64,000 nucleotides of DNA from Metabacillus bambusae. Its GTDB lineage: Bacteria > Bacillota > Bacilli > Bacillales > Bacillaceae. Location of the stretch: contig NZ_JAGDEL010000007.1 of assembly GCF_017497975.1 (NCBI RefSeq), positions 147,139-211,138 of the forward strand, written 5' to 3'. Position numbers and translations under genes: made by a program. Under the pieces are notes generated by a model that worked only from the letters and a program-made list of their open reading frames with translations, had not been told where the DNA came from and did no database searches. Within the stretch, counting starts at the first letter, position 1. Every line of letters starts with the position of its first letter. Below, piece after piece: positions 54,591-64,000 of the stretch.

Positions 54591-55040
54591 ATGAATAAAG
54601 GACAAAGACATATAAAAATTCGTGAAATAATTTCAAACAATGATATTGAAACACAAGATGAATTAGTTGATTTATTAAAAGGAATGGGATTTAATGTAAC
54701 ACAAGCTACAGTATCTCGTGATATTAAAGAGCTTCATTTAGTAAAAGTTCCGATGATGGATGGACGCTATAAATACAGCTTGCCTGCTGATCAGCGCTTT
54801 AATCCATTACAAAAGTTAAAACGTGCATTAATGGATGCTTTTGTTAAAATTGACTCAGCAGGCCATATGCTCGTTATGAAAACTCTTCCAGGAAACGCAA
54901 ACGCAATTGGTGCACTAATTGATAATCTTGATTGGGATGAGGTTTTAGGTACGATATGTGGAGATGATACGATCTTAATCATCTGTAGAACTGCACAAGA
55001 TACCGATTCAATATCAGAACGATTTTTGGACATGCTTTAA
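54591..55040 (+). CDS. argR: Arginine repressor ArgR/AhrC
   Basis: 149 residues. N-terminal winged helix ([48 protein letters not shown]), C-terminal arginine-binding hexamer domain ([35 protein letters not shown]). Uses arginine as co-repressor. AAAAGGGGTGC ribosome-binding site. Confidence 0.96.
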   Translation: MNKGQRHIKIREIISNNDIETQDELVDLLKGMGFNVTQATVSRDIKELHLVKVPMMDGRYKYSLPADQRFNPLQKLKRALMDAFVKIDSAGHMLVMKTLPGNANAIGALIDNLDWDEVLGTICGDDTILIICRTAQDTDSISERFLDML

Positions 55041-55093
55041 ATTTAGAAAAAACATACGAAATAAGCCAAATTAAACAAGAGGTGTGATTTTGT

Positions 55094-56794
55094 TTGTTAG
55101 CGGAATTATCTATAAAAAACTTTGCCATAATTGAGTCGTTAACCGTTTCTTTTGAAAAAGGACTAACAGTGTTAACAGGAGAAACTGGCGCAGGTAAATC
55201 AATTATTATTGACGCTATTCATTTACTAGCTGGGGCTAGAGGATCTTCTGAATTTGTTCGCTACGGAGAGAAACGAGCAGAGCTTGAAGGGCTGTTCCTT
55301 TTAGATGATGAAAAACACCCTGTCTATACAAAATGTGAAGATTTTGGCATTGATGTGAGCGACGGGATGATTGTTTTAAGAAGGGATTTATCATCTTCAG
55401 GTAAAAGTATATGTCGTATTAACGGAAAGCTTGTTACGATTGCAATTTTAAGGGAAATAGGACAGTATCTAGTTGATATTCATGGACAGCATGACAATCA
55501 GGAGCTTATGAATGAAGAAAACCATTTAACACTGCTTGACCAATATGGTGGAAAAAAAGTAAAGCAAGCACTTGGAGAATATGTAGAAATTTATAAAAGC
55601 TTCGACTTGCTCCGGAAAAAGATCACCCAACTTTCGGAAAATGAGCAAGAGATGGCACATCGTCTTGACCTTCTTCAATTTCAGTTAGAGGAAATTGAAA
55701 GTGCAGATCTACAACCAAAGGAAGATGAACTTCTACAGGAAGAAAAAACTCAGATTTCTAACTATGAAAAAATTTATGAATCATTGCAAAATAGTTACAA
55801 TTCACTACATGGTGAGCACAAAGGGCTAGATTGGGTCGGACATGCTATGAGTAATCTAGAAGATGTTGGCTTGATAAATACTACCTTGAAGGAGCTCTCT
55901 GAAACAATTTCAAATGCATATTATCTACTTGAGGATCTTTCTTATCAAGTTCGGAATGAATTAGAAGCACTTGAGTTTGATCCAGAGCGCTTAAATTTTG
56001 TAGAAAGTCGCTTAAATGAAATAAATCATTTAAAACGAAAATATGGGCAATCCGTTGAGGAAATATTAACTTATTCTGCTAAAATTGAAGACGAAATTGA
56101 TACGATCCAAAATCGTGATAGTCATTTACATAAGCTACAAAAGGAGCTTGATTCTGTCCTTCAAGATCTAACGATTGAAGCAAATAATGTGACCAGCATC
56201 CGGAAAAATTTTGCAAAAGTGTTAATTGATGAAATACATCGCGAGTTAAAAGAGCTTTATATGGAAAAAACAACGTTTGATGTAAACTTTGCTAAAAAAC
56301 GAACATCAACAAATGATCTGAAATATTCTCCTGCAGGTATTGATGAAGTAGAATTCTATTTGTCAACCAATCCTGGTGAACCATTAAAGCCGCTTAGTAA
56401 AACCGCGTCTGGTGGGGAGCTCTCAAGAATAATGCTTGCAATGAAAAGCATTTTCTCGCAGCATCAAGGAATTACCTCAATTATTTTTGATGAAGTTGAT
56501 ACAGGTGTAAGTGGACGTGTCGCACAAGCAATCGCCGAAAAAATTTACCGTGTTTCAAACGGTTCTCAGGTTTTATGTATAACTCACTTACCACAGGTTG
56601 CGGCAATGGCTGATACTCATTTATATATAGCAAAAGAAACGAATACAGGCCGGACAAAAACAAGTGTTAAGCCGCTTGCTGAAGAAGAAAAAATTAAAGA
56701 AATAGGTCGGATGATAGCTGGTGTTGAAGTTACTGAGCTATCAAAGGAACATGCAAAAGAGCTCCTTGCTTTAGCACATTCGTCAAAAGGTTAA
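55094..56794 (+). CDS. recN: DNA repair protein RecN
   Basis: 566 residues, SMC-like. Walker A GETGAGKSIIIDAI near the start (about residues 29-42), long coiled coil (about 150-370), signature SGGELSRIMLA and Walker B IIFDEVDTGVSG at the C-terminal side. Acts early in double-strand break repair. TTG start at 55094 behind GAGGTGTG. Confidence 0.96.
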   Translation: MLAELSIKNFAIIESLTVSFEKGLTVLTGETGAGKSIIIDAIHLLAGARGSSEFVRYGEKRAELEGLFLLDDEKHPVYTKCEDFGIDVSDGMIVLRRDLSSSGKSICRINGKLVTIAILREIGQYLVDIHGQHDNQELMNEENHLTLLDQYGGKKVKQALGEYVEIYKSFDLLRKKITQLSENEQEMAHRLDLLQFQLEEIESADLQPKEDELLQEEKTQISNYEKIYESLQNSYNSLHGEHKGLDWVGHAMSNLEDVGLINTTLKELSETISNAYYLLEDLSYQVRNELEALEFDPERLNFVESRLNEINHLKRKYGQSVEEILTYSAKIEDEIDTIQNRDSHLHKLQKELDSVLQDLTIEANNVTSIRKNFAKVLIDEIHRELKELYMEKTTFDVNFAKKRTSTNDLKYSPAGIDEVEFYLSTNPGEPLKPLSKTASGGELSRIMLAMKSIFSQHQGITSIIFDEVDTGVSGRVAQAIAEKIYRVSNGSQVLCITHLPQVAAMADTHLYIAKETNTGRTKTSVKPLAEEEKIKEIGRMIAGVEVTELSKEHAKELLALAHSSKG

Positions 56795-56798
56795 ACAT

Positions 56799-56828
56799 AA
56801 AAAGCTGCCAAATAAGGTAGCTTTTTAT
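56799..56828 (+). terminator. Terminator of recN
   Basis: AAAAAGCTGCC AAATAA GGTAGCTTTTT. Confidence 0.9.
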
Positions 56829-56996
56829 TTGTATATGTTAGTCTTGAACCGAAATTATTCAATTATGCTTAAAACTTACAACAAAACCTTCAATTTTCTA
56901 GATATTCAAGTTATAAATGTGCGCTCAAAAGGCTAAATTAAAACTGTAGCCATATATAGTTGTGGTGTGTGTTAGGAGCGAGGAGAGTGAAAGTTA

Positions 56997-58289
56997 TTGC
57001 AGACAGATAAAATCAGAAAAATAGTTGGTGTAATTCTCCTTGTTTCACTCATGAGTTTAGGATTTGTAAAAGAAGTAAAGGAATACGTGAAACTACCTAA
57101 TAATATGTCGGTATTTGAATCACAAGATGTGAGCGTGCAAAGTTCATTTCCTGTAAATGCTACTCAAGACGCAGAAGAAGCATTTACAGTTCAGAAAAAT
57201 AGTGATGGCAAGACACTTGATGTTCATGGAAAAAAAGCGGGTGAAGGAGAAGTTGTTTTTGACCTAGCTGGCTTTCCAGTAAAAAAGATTGGTGTGAACG
57301 TCCTTCCTGATTTTAAGGTAATCCCTGGAGGACAATCAATTGGTGTAAAACTGAATACTCTTGGCGTATTGGTGGTTGGACATCATCAAATAAATACACC
57401 TGAAGGTAAAAAATCACCAGGAGAAATTGCTGGTGTCCAGGTCGGAGATATCATTACAAACATCAATGGAACGAAAATTGAACAAATGAGTGATGTAACC
57501 CCTTTTATCCAAAATGCAGGAAAAACTGGTGAACCTCTTGATTTAGTTTTAACAAGAGAAGAAACAGAAGTAAAAACAAAGCTATATCCACTAAAGGATG
57601 AAAATGATCGATCATTTCGAATCGGCTTGTATATTCGTGATTCTGCTGCAGGGATTGGAACGATGACTTTTTATGATCCAAAGTCAAAAAAATATGGTGC
57701 ATTAGGACATGTTATTTCTGACATGGATACCAAAAAACCAATTGTTGTAGAAGATGGACAAATCGTTCGATCGACAGTCACATCCATTGAAAAAGGGAGT
57801 AACGGGAATCCAGGAGAAAAACTTGCACGATTCTCAGGAGACCGTGAAGTAATCGGAAACATTACTCGTAACAGTCCTTTTGGGATTTTTGGAGAGCTTA
57901 ATCAAGATATTAGCAATGGTGTAAATGATGAAGCATTGCCGATAGCACTTTCGAATGAAGTAAAAGAAGGTCCGGCAAAAATTCTAACCGTTGTTAACAA
58001 TGATAAAGTTGAGGAGTTTGAAGTAGAGGTTGTTAGCTCGGTACCGCAGAAATTCCCGGCGACAAAAGGAATGGTCATCAAAATTACTGATGAAAAATTA
58101 TTAGATAAAACGGGTGGGATTGTTCAAGGAATGAGTGGAAGCCCAATTATCCAAAATGGAAAAGTAATCGGTGCAGTAACACATGTTTTTGTTAATGATC
58201 CAACAAGTGGGTACGGTGTTCACATTGAATGGATGTTAAATGAAGCTGGAATTGATATTTATTCAAAACAAAAACAGAAAGTAAGCTAA
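56997..58289 (+). CDS. spoIVB: SpoIVB peptidase (stage IV sporulation protein B)
   Basis: 430 residues. N-terminal membrane/signal segment, PDZ domain (about 110-190: [10 protein letters not shown]...[16 protein letters not shown]), then the S55 serine peptidase domain with His in [13 protein letters not shown] and Ser in [16 protein letters not shown]. Cuts SpoIVFA in the forespore-mother cell space to trigger pro-sigma-K processing. TTG start behind GGAGAGTG. A CATATATA at 56951-56958 may be a sigma-F/G -10. Directly upstream of spo0A, as in B. subtilis. Confidence 0.96.
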   Translation: MQTDKIRKIVGVILLVSLMSLGFVKEVKEYVKLPNNMSVFESQDVSVQSSFPVNATQDAEEAFTVQKNSDGKTLDVHGKKAGEGEVVFDLAGFPVKKIGVNVLPDFKVIPGGQSIGVKLNTLGVLVVGHHQINTPEGKKSPGEIAGVQVGDIITNINGTKIEQMSDVTPFIQNAGKTGEPLDLVLTREETEVKTKLYPLKDENDRSFRIGLYIRDSAAGIGTMTFYDPKSKKYGALGHVISDMDTKKPIVVEDGQIVRSTVTSIEKGSNGNPGEKLARFSGDREVIGNITRNSPFGIFGELNQDISNGVNDEALPIALSNEVKEGPAKILTVVNNDKVEEFEVEVVSSVPQKFPATKGMVIKITDEKLLDKTGGIVQGMSGSPIIQNGKVIGAVTHVFVNDPTSGYGVHIEWMLNEAGIDIYSKQKQKVS

Positions 58290-58296
58290 TGAAAAT

Positions 58297-58334
58297 GCTG
58301 TCAAGAAAATTTTCTTTCTTGGCGGTTTTTTTAT
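58297..58334 (+). terminator. Terminator of spoIVB
   Basis: GTCAAGAAA...TTTCTTGGC stem followed by GGTTTTTTTATTTT. Confidence 0.8.
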
Positions 58335-58386
58335 TTTCTGCTTTTATTTTCATGAGGAATTATGTAAAATAGAAATGGAAAGATTT

Positions 58387-58437
58387 TTCGACAAAACTAC
58401 CTTAGTCTCTAAATGTCAAATGACGTATTTAGTCGAA
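58387..58437 (+). promoter_or_regulatory. Cluster of Spo0A boxes upstream of spo0A
   Basis: TTCGACAAA at 58387-58395 (exact 0A box on the minus strand), AATGTCAAA at 58412-58420 and TTAGTCGAA at 58429-58437. Self-regulation of spo0A through such sites is known in B. subtilis. Confidence 0.65.
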
Positions 58438-58500
58438 AAAGGGAGCAAATTGAAGCGAGATTAAGATAATCTCCGATTTTTAAAGTTTTTTTATAAAAAT

Positions 58501-58531
58501 AAAGGATTTACACCCACATTGTCGAAATTGT
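58501..58531 (+). promoter_or_regulatory. Sigma-H-type promoter of spo0A
   Basis: AAAGGATTT as -35 (RNAGGAWWW), 12-13 bases, then GTCGAAATT as -10 (RNNGAATWW). A further 0A-box match, ATTGTCGAA (58518-58526), overlaps the -10. The layout matches the sporulation promoter Ps. Confidence 0.65.
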
Positions 58532-58592
58532 TAGGTATAATCGTGTATAGATATAAGACATAATGGCAAAACGAGACTGAGGAGGAAGATTT

Positions 58593-59384
58593 GTGAAAAA
58601 AATTAAAGTTTGTATAGTTGATGATAACCGTGAACTTGTAGGTTTATTAGAGGAGTACCTTTCAAGTCAAGATGATATTGAGGTTCTTGGTGTAGCATAC
58701 AATGGCCAAGAATGTATAGATATGTTAAAAGATAAGGAACCTGATGTTTTAGTCTTAGATATTATTATGCCACATTTAGACGGCTTAGGCGTTTTAGAAA
58801 AGTTAAGACAAATGGATCGTCCACAGCCAAATGTCATCATGTTAACAGCCTTTGGACAAGAGGATGTTACGAAAAAGGCAGTGGATCTTGGTGCTGCATA
58901 CTTTATTTTAAAACCATTCGATATGGAAGGATTAGCGAGTCATATTCGCCAAGTCAGTGGGAACGCTGCACCACTTATTAAACGAGCTAGCTCTTCAATT
59001 AGATCATCTAATGAATCTCATGGTAAGGGTAAAAATCTTGATGCAAGCATTACAAGTATAATCCATGAAATTGGCGTACCAGCACATATTAAAGGATATC
59101 TATATTTACGTGAAGCAATCTCTATGGTTTACAACGATATCGAATTATTAGGCTCTATTACAAAGGTGTTATATCCAGACATCGCAAAAAAATACAACAC
59201 AACTGCTTCACGTGTTGAAAGGGCTATTCGTCATGCAATTGAAGTGGCATGGAGCCGTGGAAACATAGAATCGATCTCCTCTTTATTTGGTTATACGGTA
59301 AGCATGACAAAAGCAAAACCTACGAATTCTGAATTTATCGCAATGGTCGCTGATAAGCTGCGTTTAGAGCATAAAGCTAGCTAG
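58593..59384 (+). CDS. spo0A: Sporulation master regulator Spo0A
   Basis: 263 residues. Receiver domain (1-120) with acidic pocket Asp10-Asp11, phosphorylated Asp56 in LVLDIIMP, Thr in MLTAFGQ and Lys in FILKPFD; linker; C-terminal DNA-binding domain (about 150-263) with the [25 protein letters not shown] and [18 protein letters not shown] helices. GTG start behind GAGGAGGAAG. Controls entry into sporulation and biofilm; its target boxes occur at several places in this window. Confidence 0.98.
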   Translation: MKKIKVCIVDDNRELVGLLEEYLSSQDDIEVLGVAYNGQECIDMLKDKEPDVLVLDIIMPHLDGLGVLEKLRQMDRPQPNVIMLTAFGQEDVTKKAVDLGAAYFILKPFDMEGLASHIRQVSGNAAPLIKRASSSIRSSNESHGKGKNLDASITSIIHEIGVPAHIKGYLYLREAISMVYNDIELLGSITKVLYPDIAKKYNTTASRVERAIRHAIEVAWSRGNIESISSLFGYTVSMTKAKPTNSEFIAMVADKLRLEHKAS

Positions 59385-59480
59385 GAGGGTTAGTGATAAG
59401 GAATTTCACCTTATAACTAAGCCGTTAAATTCTTAGGAATTATAATTAAAATTAAATTCAAAACTAATATGCTTTTTCGC

Positions 59481-59517
59481 AAAGACCAATGGATAAAATT
59501 ATTCCTTGGTCTTTTTA
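59481..59517 (+). terminator. Terminator of spo0A
   Basis: AAAGACCAA...TTGGTCTTTTT, with an inner TGGAT.../ATTCC part. Confidence 0.9.
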
Positions 59518-59594
59518 TTTTACATATAAAATCACTATTTAATTTTAATTGGTAGAATGTTACTATAAATAGAGATTTAGAAAGGAAGTCAAAA

Positions 59595-60248
59595 TTGAAA
59601 AATATTAAAAAATTAGGACTAATCTTCGTTTTATTTATAGGGATTGTTGTGTTATTTGTTAATTTTGCTTTGCCATCAAAAGAACAAGAAGAGCCAAATG
59701 AAAATGAAATCACTGAAAATGAAGTCGAAGCTGTGGCTGAACCAGAACTTGATCAAAATGAGGAAATAGAAGAAAAAGAATATAATCTCAAGCTCAAAGC
59801 GTTGGTGAAGAACCAATTTGAGTATTTCGATTCGATTGTTAATGGAAGTTATTTTAGAAATTCTAGAAAAAATGGACCAGATGGAATATATCCAGATGGT
59901 TGGGTTTCAAATAAAGTTAAAAATGAAATGCGTCAAAGAGCAAAAGAAATAGATGAACTTTTACCAGAGAATATAAATGATCCAATCTCTCAAGATTTGA
60001 TTAATGTGTTAGTTAGGATTAATCAAACTTCAAGTCTTTTAGATACTCAAAAAAATGTTTATCAAATTCATAGAACTCTTTACAATTTAAATGTTGACTT
60101 AAATGGATATGAACTAGAAGAGGGTAAGTTTGATCCAGAAAATGATTGGACTCAAGTTTTTGGGGAAAAAATTGACCAAAGTGTTAAAACGGAAGAAGAG
60201 ATAAAAATGAGGAATTTAGAAACAGAAACTGATAAAATGGGTGAATGA
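59595..60248 (+). CDS. Hypothetical membrane-anchored protein
   Basis: 217 residues, not recognised. N-terminal membrane helix (about 6-25, LGLIFVLFIGIVVLFVNFAL) with positive residues before it, no lipobox; then a very acidic stretch (about 29-58) and a helical domain (about 60-210) with many charged residues, including QFEYFDSIVNGSYFRNS and DPENDWTQVFGEKID. Probably anchored with the domain outside. TTG start behind AAAGGAAGTC. Not in this place in B. subtilis; a two-way terminator follows. Confidence 0.75.
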   Translation: MKNIKKLGLIFVLFIGIVVLFVNFALPSKEQEEPNENEITENEVEAVAEPELDQNEEIEEKEYNLKLKALVKNQFEYFDSIVNGSYFRNSRKNGPDGIYPDGWVSNKVKNEMRQRAKEIDELLPENINDPISQDLINVLVRINQTSSLLDTQKNVYQIHRTLYNLNVDLNGYELEEGKFDPENDWTQVFGEKIDQSVKTEEEIKMRNLETETDKMGE

Positions 60249-60361
60249 TTCTGAGCAAGTTATTTTAAGTTATTGGATTTGCTTTAACTAAAATCTTTAT
60301 AAGTCAGAATGAAATGTTGTTGTATCATTACATAGCAAAGCTCGTTACTAATACTAAAAAA

Positions 60362-60392
60362 GAAACCACTGATATTAATCATCGGTGGTTTC
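60362..60392 (+). terminator. Bidirectional terminator
   Basis: GAAACCACTGAT...ATCGGTGGTTTC, flanked by A- and T-rich tracts; serves both the hypothetical gene (plus) and the YitT-type gene (minus). Confidence 0.85.
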
Positions 60393-60454
60393 TCATCGTT
60401 TCAATAATTATAGAATGGCTCTTAAAAAGAAAAGGATTTTTGGTTGCAATATTA

Positions 60455-61036
60455 TCATCGCCCATAAAAGTTCATTGACTTAAATGTATTAAGAAGTCCA
60501 ACGCAAAGACCAACACAAGAAATTGTAATAAATGAGTATATTAACTTGAAGTCATGTAATACAATAATTCCTGCAATTATGATTAATGAATCAATGATGA
60601 AAATAACGATTCCAGGATTAATCGCTTTCGATTTTGAGATTAAAAGTGCTAATAAATCGATTCCACCTGGGCTGATATGTGACCTTAGCATGAATCCAAC
60701 ACCGATTCCAATAATTAATCCCCCTAGAATGGCACTTGTTATGATTGGAAGGTGTACCAAGCCGTTGAGTGGTGAAAGCAAATCAATGATAGTTGAGGTA
60801 AAGATCAATCCAAGAATCGCATTTATGAAATAAGTTTTATCGTATAGAAGTGATAGAAGATAAATAGGGGTATTGATCATAATCATTATTTGTCCGAGCT
60901 TAATTCCCCAAATATACTTGATAAGTAAACTTATTCCAAAAATTCCCCCATTTATAAGATGAATAGGCAGTATGAACATGTTGACCCCTATTCCGATACA
61001 AATACTAGAAAAAAGTAAAACAGCAAACTTTTTCAT
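60455..61036 (-). CDS. YitT family membrane protein, short form
   Basis: 193 residues with five to six helices and the YitT-type loop GGLIIGIGVGFMLRSHISPGGIDLLALL (the first YitT_membrane domain). The C-terminal cytoplasmic DUF2179 domain of full YitT proteins (about 280 residues) is missing, and the protein ends soon after the last helix (KSMNFYGR). The family is of unknown function, maybe transport. The ATG at 61036 has AGGGG at nine-base spacing; an ATG at 61045 lies inside that site. Confidence 0.82.
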   Translation of the reverse strand: MKKFAVLLFSSICIGIGVNMFILPIHLINGGIFGISLLIKYIWGIKLGQIMIMINTPIYLLSLLYDKTYFINAILGLIFTSTIIDLLSPLNGLVHLPIITSAILGGLIIGIGVGFMLRSHISPGGIDLLALLISKSKAINPGIVIFIIDSLIIIAGIIVLHDFKLIYSFITISCVGLCVGLLNTFKSMNFYGR

Positions 61037-61180
61037 GTAAAGCATTCCCCTTGTCCATATCGTTATCTTAAACTATATGAGGGAAAAGCTAATATATTAC
61101 GTCATAACATTGGGTTGAATGGTTTTTCTTAGTGGGGCATGAGTGAATATTTATATCATTAATAGAGTTTAGGTGAAATG

Positions 61181-61211
61181 AAAACCAGTGAAATAATCAC
61201 TGGTTCTTTTT
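61181..61211 (-). terminator. Terminator of alpha-galactosidase gene
   Basis: AAAACCAGTGA AATAA TCACTGGTTCTTTTT, works on both strands. Confidence 0.85.
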
Positions 61212-61233
61212 AAGTATGATAGTACTACAAAGA

Positions 61234-63465
61234 TCAATTTACTTCTTTCAGTACAAATAACTTTGAATCATAATCATGTGGATGCTCTCTGGACCAAAAT
61301 TCTGAAGCGCGATCTGTGTAATCTTCGCCTAGAACAATACCGAGATTCATTAACTCATCACCGTAATGGGTTGATTTGATTCCTTCAATTGCATATAACT
61401 TGTCAGAATCTAAACCTTTTAGCTTTAGGCGATAATATTTATCATTAGGCTTTGCTAGAACCTTATAATAACCAACAAGTGCTTCAGTTTTATCTTTCGA
61501 AACGACCATCCAGGAGACTTCATTTGATTCGAATGGACTTAGTAAACGGTGAAAATCCCCGCTGCGAACTAAGCTCCGCTTTTCTTTAAAAAATGCAACC
61601 TGTTCCTTTACCTTTGCTTTTTCTTCATCACTTAATTTCGTTATATCTAGTTCATAACCAAATGTCCCAAAATACGCAACATTCGCGCGTGTATCAATTG
61701 GAGTCATACGTCCTACTTGATGATTTGGAATTGCAGATATGTGGCTACCAATTGAGCTTAACGGATAGACCATTGATGTTCCGTATTGGATTTTTAAGCG
61801 TTCAACCGCATCTGTGTTATCACTAGCCCAGGCTTGAGGCGCATAAAACAATAAGCCGGGATCAAAGCGAGCACCGCCACCAGCACATGATTCGAATAAA
61901 ATTTCAGGATATTTCGCAATTAATCGTTCATAGAGCTCATAAACACCCAAAATATAACGATGGAACAATTCACCTTGCTGATCAGCATCTAAGCTAGTCG
62001 AATACGCTTCTGTAATATATCGATTCATGTCCCATTTAATATAAGAAATCTTAGAATCATTAATAATGTTATCCATCAGGGTGAAGATATGGTCAACCAC
62101 CTCATGCCTTGAGAAATCTAAAATGAATTGATTTCGTCCATGTGATGAGCGACGTTCTGGTGTTGATATGATCCAATCTGGATGCTCTTCAAATAATTTT
62201 GTTCCTTTTGACACCATTTCTGGTTCAAACCAAAGGCCAAACTTCATACCTAAAGCTTCTACTTTTTCAGATAACCCTTTAATTCCATTTGGCAGCTTGT
62301 CTTTATTTTCAAACCAATCACCTAATGAACTTGTGTCATCATGCCGTTCACCAAACCAACCGTCATCCAATACAAAAAGCTCAATTCCTAAATTATTTGC
62401 AGTTGAGGCAATCTCTAGTATTTTTTCTTCGTTGAAATCGAAGTAAGTTGCTTCCCAGTTATTAATTAAAATAGGGCGAACTTTATCTCGCCAATAACCT
62501 CGTACTAAGCGCTCTCTATATAATTCATGATACGTTTGACTCATTCCATTTAAGCCTTGATCTGAATAAACCATTACACACTCTGGTGTCTGGAAGGTTT
62601 CGTTAGGGTTTAATTTCCATTTGAATTGAAATGGGTTAATCCCCATTAGTACCCGACTAACACTATAGGTATCTACTTCAACTTGTGCTAAAAAGTTACC
62701 GCTATATACTAAGCTAAAGCCATAGACCTCTCCAGTATGCTCAGTTGCATCCAAGCGTTTTAAAGCTAAAAAGGGATTATGTGCATGGCTACTTGCCCCT
62801 CTCGTACTGTATACCGATTGAATACCTTTAAATAGTTTTTGAGAATCTACATGTGCTTCACGTGCCCAAGCACCATTTAAATGAACCATTTCGTATTGGT
62901 CATCAGGAAGATCAACACTAGCACTCATAGCATTATTAATATAAAAAGCATCGTTTCCTTCATTTAAAAAACGAGTGTTACGGCAAATGACATTTCTATT
63001 TTTATAGATTGTGTAGCTCAGAATTACTTTACTTTTTAAAACTTCATCCCATAATGTAATTTCTAACGTAGTTGCTTCATTTTCATCCTCTACATATGTT
63101 GCTGGCAATTGTTGAAGCGTAGGCTTTCCGGCAATTATTTCATAGCTACGGTACTGATAATTCGTAATATGACTACCGATTTTATTGGTGATCATGTGGG
63201 CAGGTGAGCGATAATCTGTTGTACCATAACTTGGATATTCTTGCTTAATATGTTCAAGTGTTGAAGTATGGTCATTTTCAAACATATTACATGAAGGGCG
63301 AATTTCGCGTTCTAGTAAATGTATGAATGAATCACGATGTTTAATCTTTTTGCCATAATAAAGATGTTCTAATTGATTGCTTTTTTCTAAGACTCGAAAT
63401 ATATAGCTTACATTTTCATTAAATAAATGGAATTCCAGTGCTTCCGCGTTTACTTTAATCGTCAA
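61234..63465 (-). CDS. Alpha-galactosidase, GH36
   Basis: 743 residues, full-length GH36: N-terminal beta-sandwich (about 1-330), TIM barrel (about 331-640) and C-terminal beta domain. Catalytic nucleophile Asp479 in YIKWDMNRY and acid/base Asp549 in AWASDNTDAVERL; also LDDGWFG and the SCAGGGARFDPG loop. These match the catalytic positions of the AgaA/AgaB enzymes of Geobacillus (near 478 and 548). Cytoplasmic, no signal peptide, so it should act on imported melibiose or raffinose-type sugars. TTG start behind GAGGTGA. No sugar transporter or regulator lies beside it within the window. Confidence 0.95.
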   Translation of the reverse strand: MTIKVNAEALEFHLFNENVSYIFRVLEKSNQLEHLYYGKKIKHRDSFIHLLEREIRPSCNMFENDHTSTLEHIKQEYPSYGTTDYRSPAHMITNKIGSHITNYQYRSYEIIAGKPTLQQLPATYVEDENEATTLEITLWDEVLKSKVILSYTIYKNRNVICRNTRFLNEGNDAFYINNAMSASVDLPDDQYEMVHLNGAWAREAHVDSQKLFKGIQSVYSTRGASSHAHNPFLALKRLDATEHTGEVYGFSLVYSGNFLAQVEVDTYSVSRVLMGINPFQFKWKLNPNETFQTPECVMVYSDQGLNGMSQTYHELYRERLVRGYWRDKVRPILINNWEATYFDFNEEKILEIASTANNLGIELFVLDDGWFGERHDDTSSLGDWFENKDKLPNGIKGLSEKVEALGMKFGLWFEPEMVSKGTKLFEEHPDWIISTPERRSSHGRNQFILDFSRHEVVDHIFTLMDNIINDSKISYIKWDMNRYITEAYSTSLDADQQGELFHRYILGVYELYERLIAKYPEILFESCAGGGARFDPGLLFYAPQAWASDNTDAVERLKIQYGTSMVYPLSSIGSHISAIPNHQVGRMTPIDTRANVAYFGTFGYELDITKLSDEEKAKVKEQVAFFKEKRSLVRSGDFHRLLSPFESNEVSWMVVSKDKTEALVGYYKVLAKPNDKYYRLKLKGLDSDKLYAIEGIKSTHYGDELMNLGIVLGEDYTDRASEFWSREHPHDYDSKLFVLKEVN

Positions 63466-63753
63466 TTTTCTTCACCTCAATTAAATTAGTCACGTTAATT
63501 ACCTATTTGTTCTTGCTAAGTACGAACCTTACTGCAAACCCTTACAATATAAGGTTGCTATAGCAAAGCAATAAATAGTTCCTAATAAATTGTAGCAAGC
63601 AAAAGGAAATAAAACAATAGGTTTTTAAGTAATTTTAGGTAATCGATTAATAAATAATTACTTAATTAATCGAAATAAATTTTTGGATTGCTAAAGAAAA
63701 TATGAATAGGAGAAAATTAATTAAGAAAAAGAGAGAGGCTCTACTAATATGGT
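63466..63753 (-). other. Upstream region of the alpha-galactosidase gene
   Basis: About 290 bp, very AT-rich. A 9-bp inverted repeat TCGATTAAT / ATTAATCGA at 63643-63673 could be an operator. I found no convincing catabolite-response (cre) site. Confidence 0.35.
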
Positions 63754-63807
63754 ACCTATAGAAAGGACACTTATAAAAGAGTGTTTCATCTATAGGTATT
63801 TTTTTAT
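63754..63807 (+). terminator. Strong hairpin upstream of transposase-like gene
   Basis: ACCTATAGA...AGGACACT / AGAGTGTTT...TCTATAGGT followed by ATTTTTTT. Just before the IS3-like reading frame; such hairpins often shield IS genes from outside transcription. Confidence 0.75.
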
Positions 63808-63845
63808 ATACTTTAATTTCAAGATAATGGGGATTAGGGGACAAC

Positions 63846-64000
63846 ATGAGTAAAATAACATTTTCAACTAAAGAGATAAAAGTACTTCAAAAGAATCCGA
63901 ATATAGAACGTGTTAGCGAGCGATCCATTACTTATACAGATTCCTTTAAAAATAGATTTATGGATGAGTACCAGGCTGGTAAACTCCCTCGACAAATATT
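63846..64000 (+). CDS. IS3-like transposase / HTH protein, 3' end outside window
   Basis: 51 codons up to the right edge: MSKITFSTKEIKVLQKNP...RSITYTDSFKNRFMDEY..GKLPRQI. The pattern (ERSITYTDSFKNRFMDEYQAGKLPRQI) is that of the first protein of IS3-family elements or related helix-turn-helix proteins in Bacilli. Start ATG follows TTAGGGGACAAC. Inverted repeats of the element cannot be set because the right end is out of view. Confidence 0.6.
   Translation, partial: MSKITFSTKEIKVLQKNPNIERVSERSITYTDSFKNRFMDEYQAGKLPRQI

Noticed and set aside
63643..63673. Inverted repeat as an IS terminal repeat
   Set aside because: The other end is outside the window and the sequence does not look like IS3-type ends; left as a possible operator.

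Overview
The window is chromosomal DNA from a low-GC, endospore-forming Bacillaceae member (Bacillus/Metabacillus-like). The evidence is near-complete synteny with the yqhH-yqhG-sinIR / gcv / yqh / spoIIIA / accBC / nusB-folD-xse-ispA-dxs-argR-recN-spoIVB-spo0A stretch of the B. subtilis chromosome, strong GGAGG ribosome-binding sites and many TTG/GTG starts. I saw no rRNA, tRNA or CRISPR.

Region by region. (a) 1-8.7 kb is accessory: the tail of a plus-strand cluster (nucleotidyltransferase + ABC exporter, the usual end of paeninodin-type lasso clusters), a metallophosphoesterase, then a minus-strand operon of an apparent RiPP: a 66-aa precursor-like peptide, HPr-kinase-like kinase, PqqD-like chaperone, SipW-like (ER-type) signal peptidase, ABC exporter and nucleotidyltransferase. 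(b) 8.9-12.7 kb: sinR, sinI, yqhG, yqhH. The sinI leader contains a clear class I cyclic-di-GMP riboswitch, and the precursor promoter carries SinR-box and Spo0A-box matches. (c) 12.9-20 kb: tandem glycine riboswitch and gcvT-gcvPA-gcvPB, a MerR-like coiled-coil protein, yqhL, lipM. (d) 20.3-24.2 kb: a class II ribonucleotide reductase gene with paired NrdR boxes, split by a group I intron encoding an EDxHD (Vsr-like) homing endonuclease. (e) 24.4-31 kb: mntR and an App-type oligopeptide transporter operon (D-F-A-B-C order). (f) 31.3-32.06 kb: five tandem copies of a ~158-bp hairpin-rich repeat before a patatin gene. (g) 32-39 kb: yqhO-P-Q-R, aroQ, yqhT, efp, a decayed HEAT-repeat-like gene, yqhV. 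(h) 38.8-44.4 kb: complete spoIIIAA-AH, with no standard start codon for spoIIIAD. (i) 44.7-59.4 kb: accBC, yqhY, nusB, folD, xseAB, ispA, dxs, tlyA, argR, recN, spoIVB, spo0A. (j) 59.6-64 kb: an unknown secreted/anchored protein, a YitT-type membrane protein, a GH36 alpha-galactosidase and the start of an IS3-like transposase.

The most interesting reading joins (a) and (b): cyclic-di-GMP would be sensed in the sinI leader, SinI antagonises SinR, and SinR boxes lie at the promoter of a RiPP-like operon placed beside sinR, where B. subtilis has the matrix operon tapA-sipW-tasA. Gene order, the riboswitch motifs and the operator matches are seen in the sequence; the regulatory circuit and the peptide's nature are inference.
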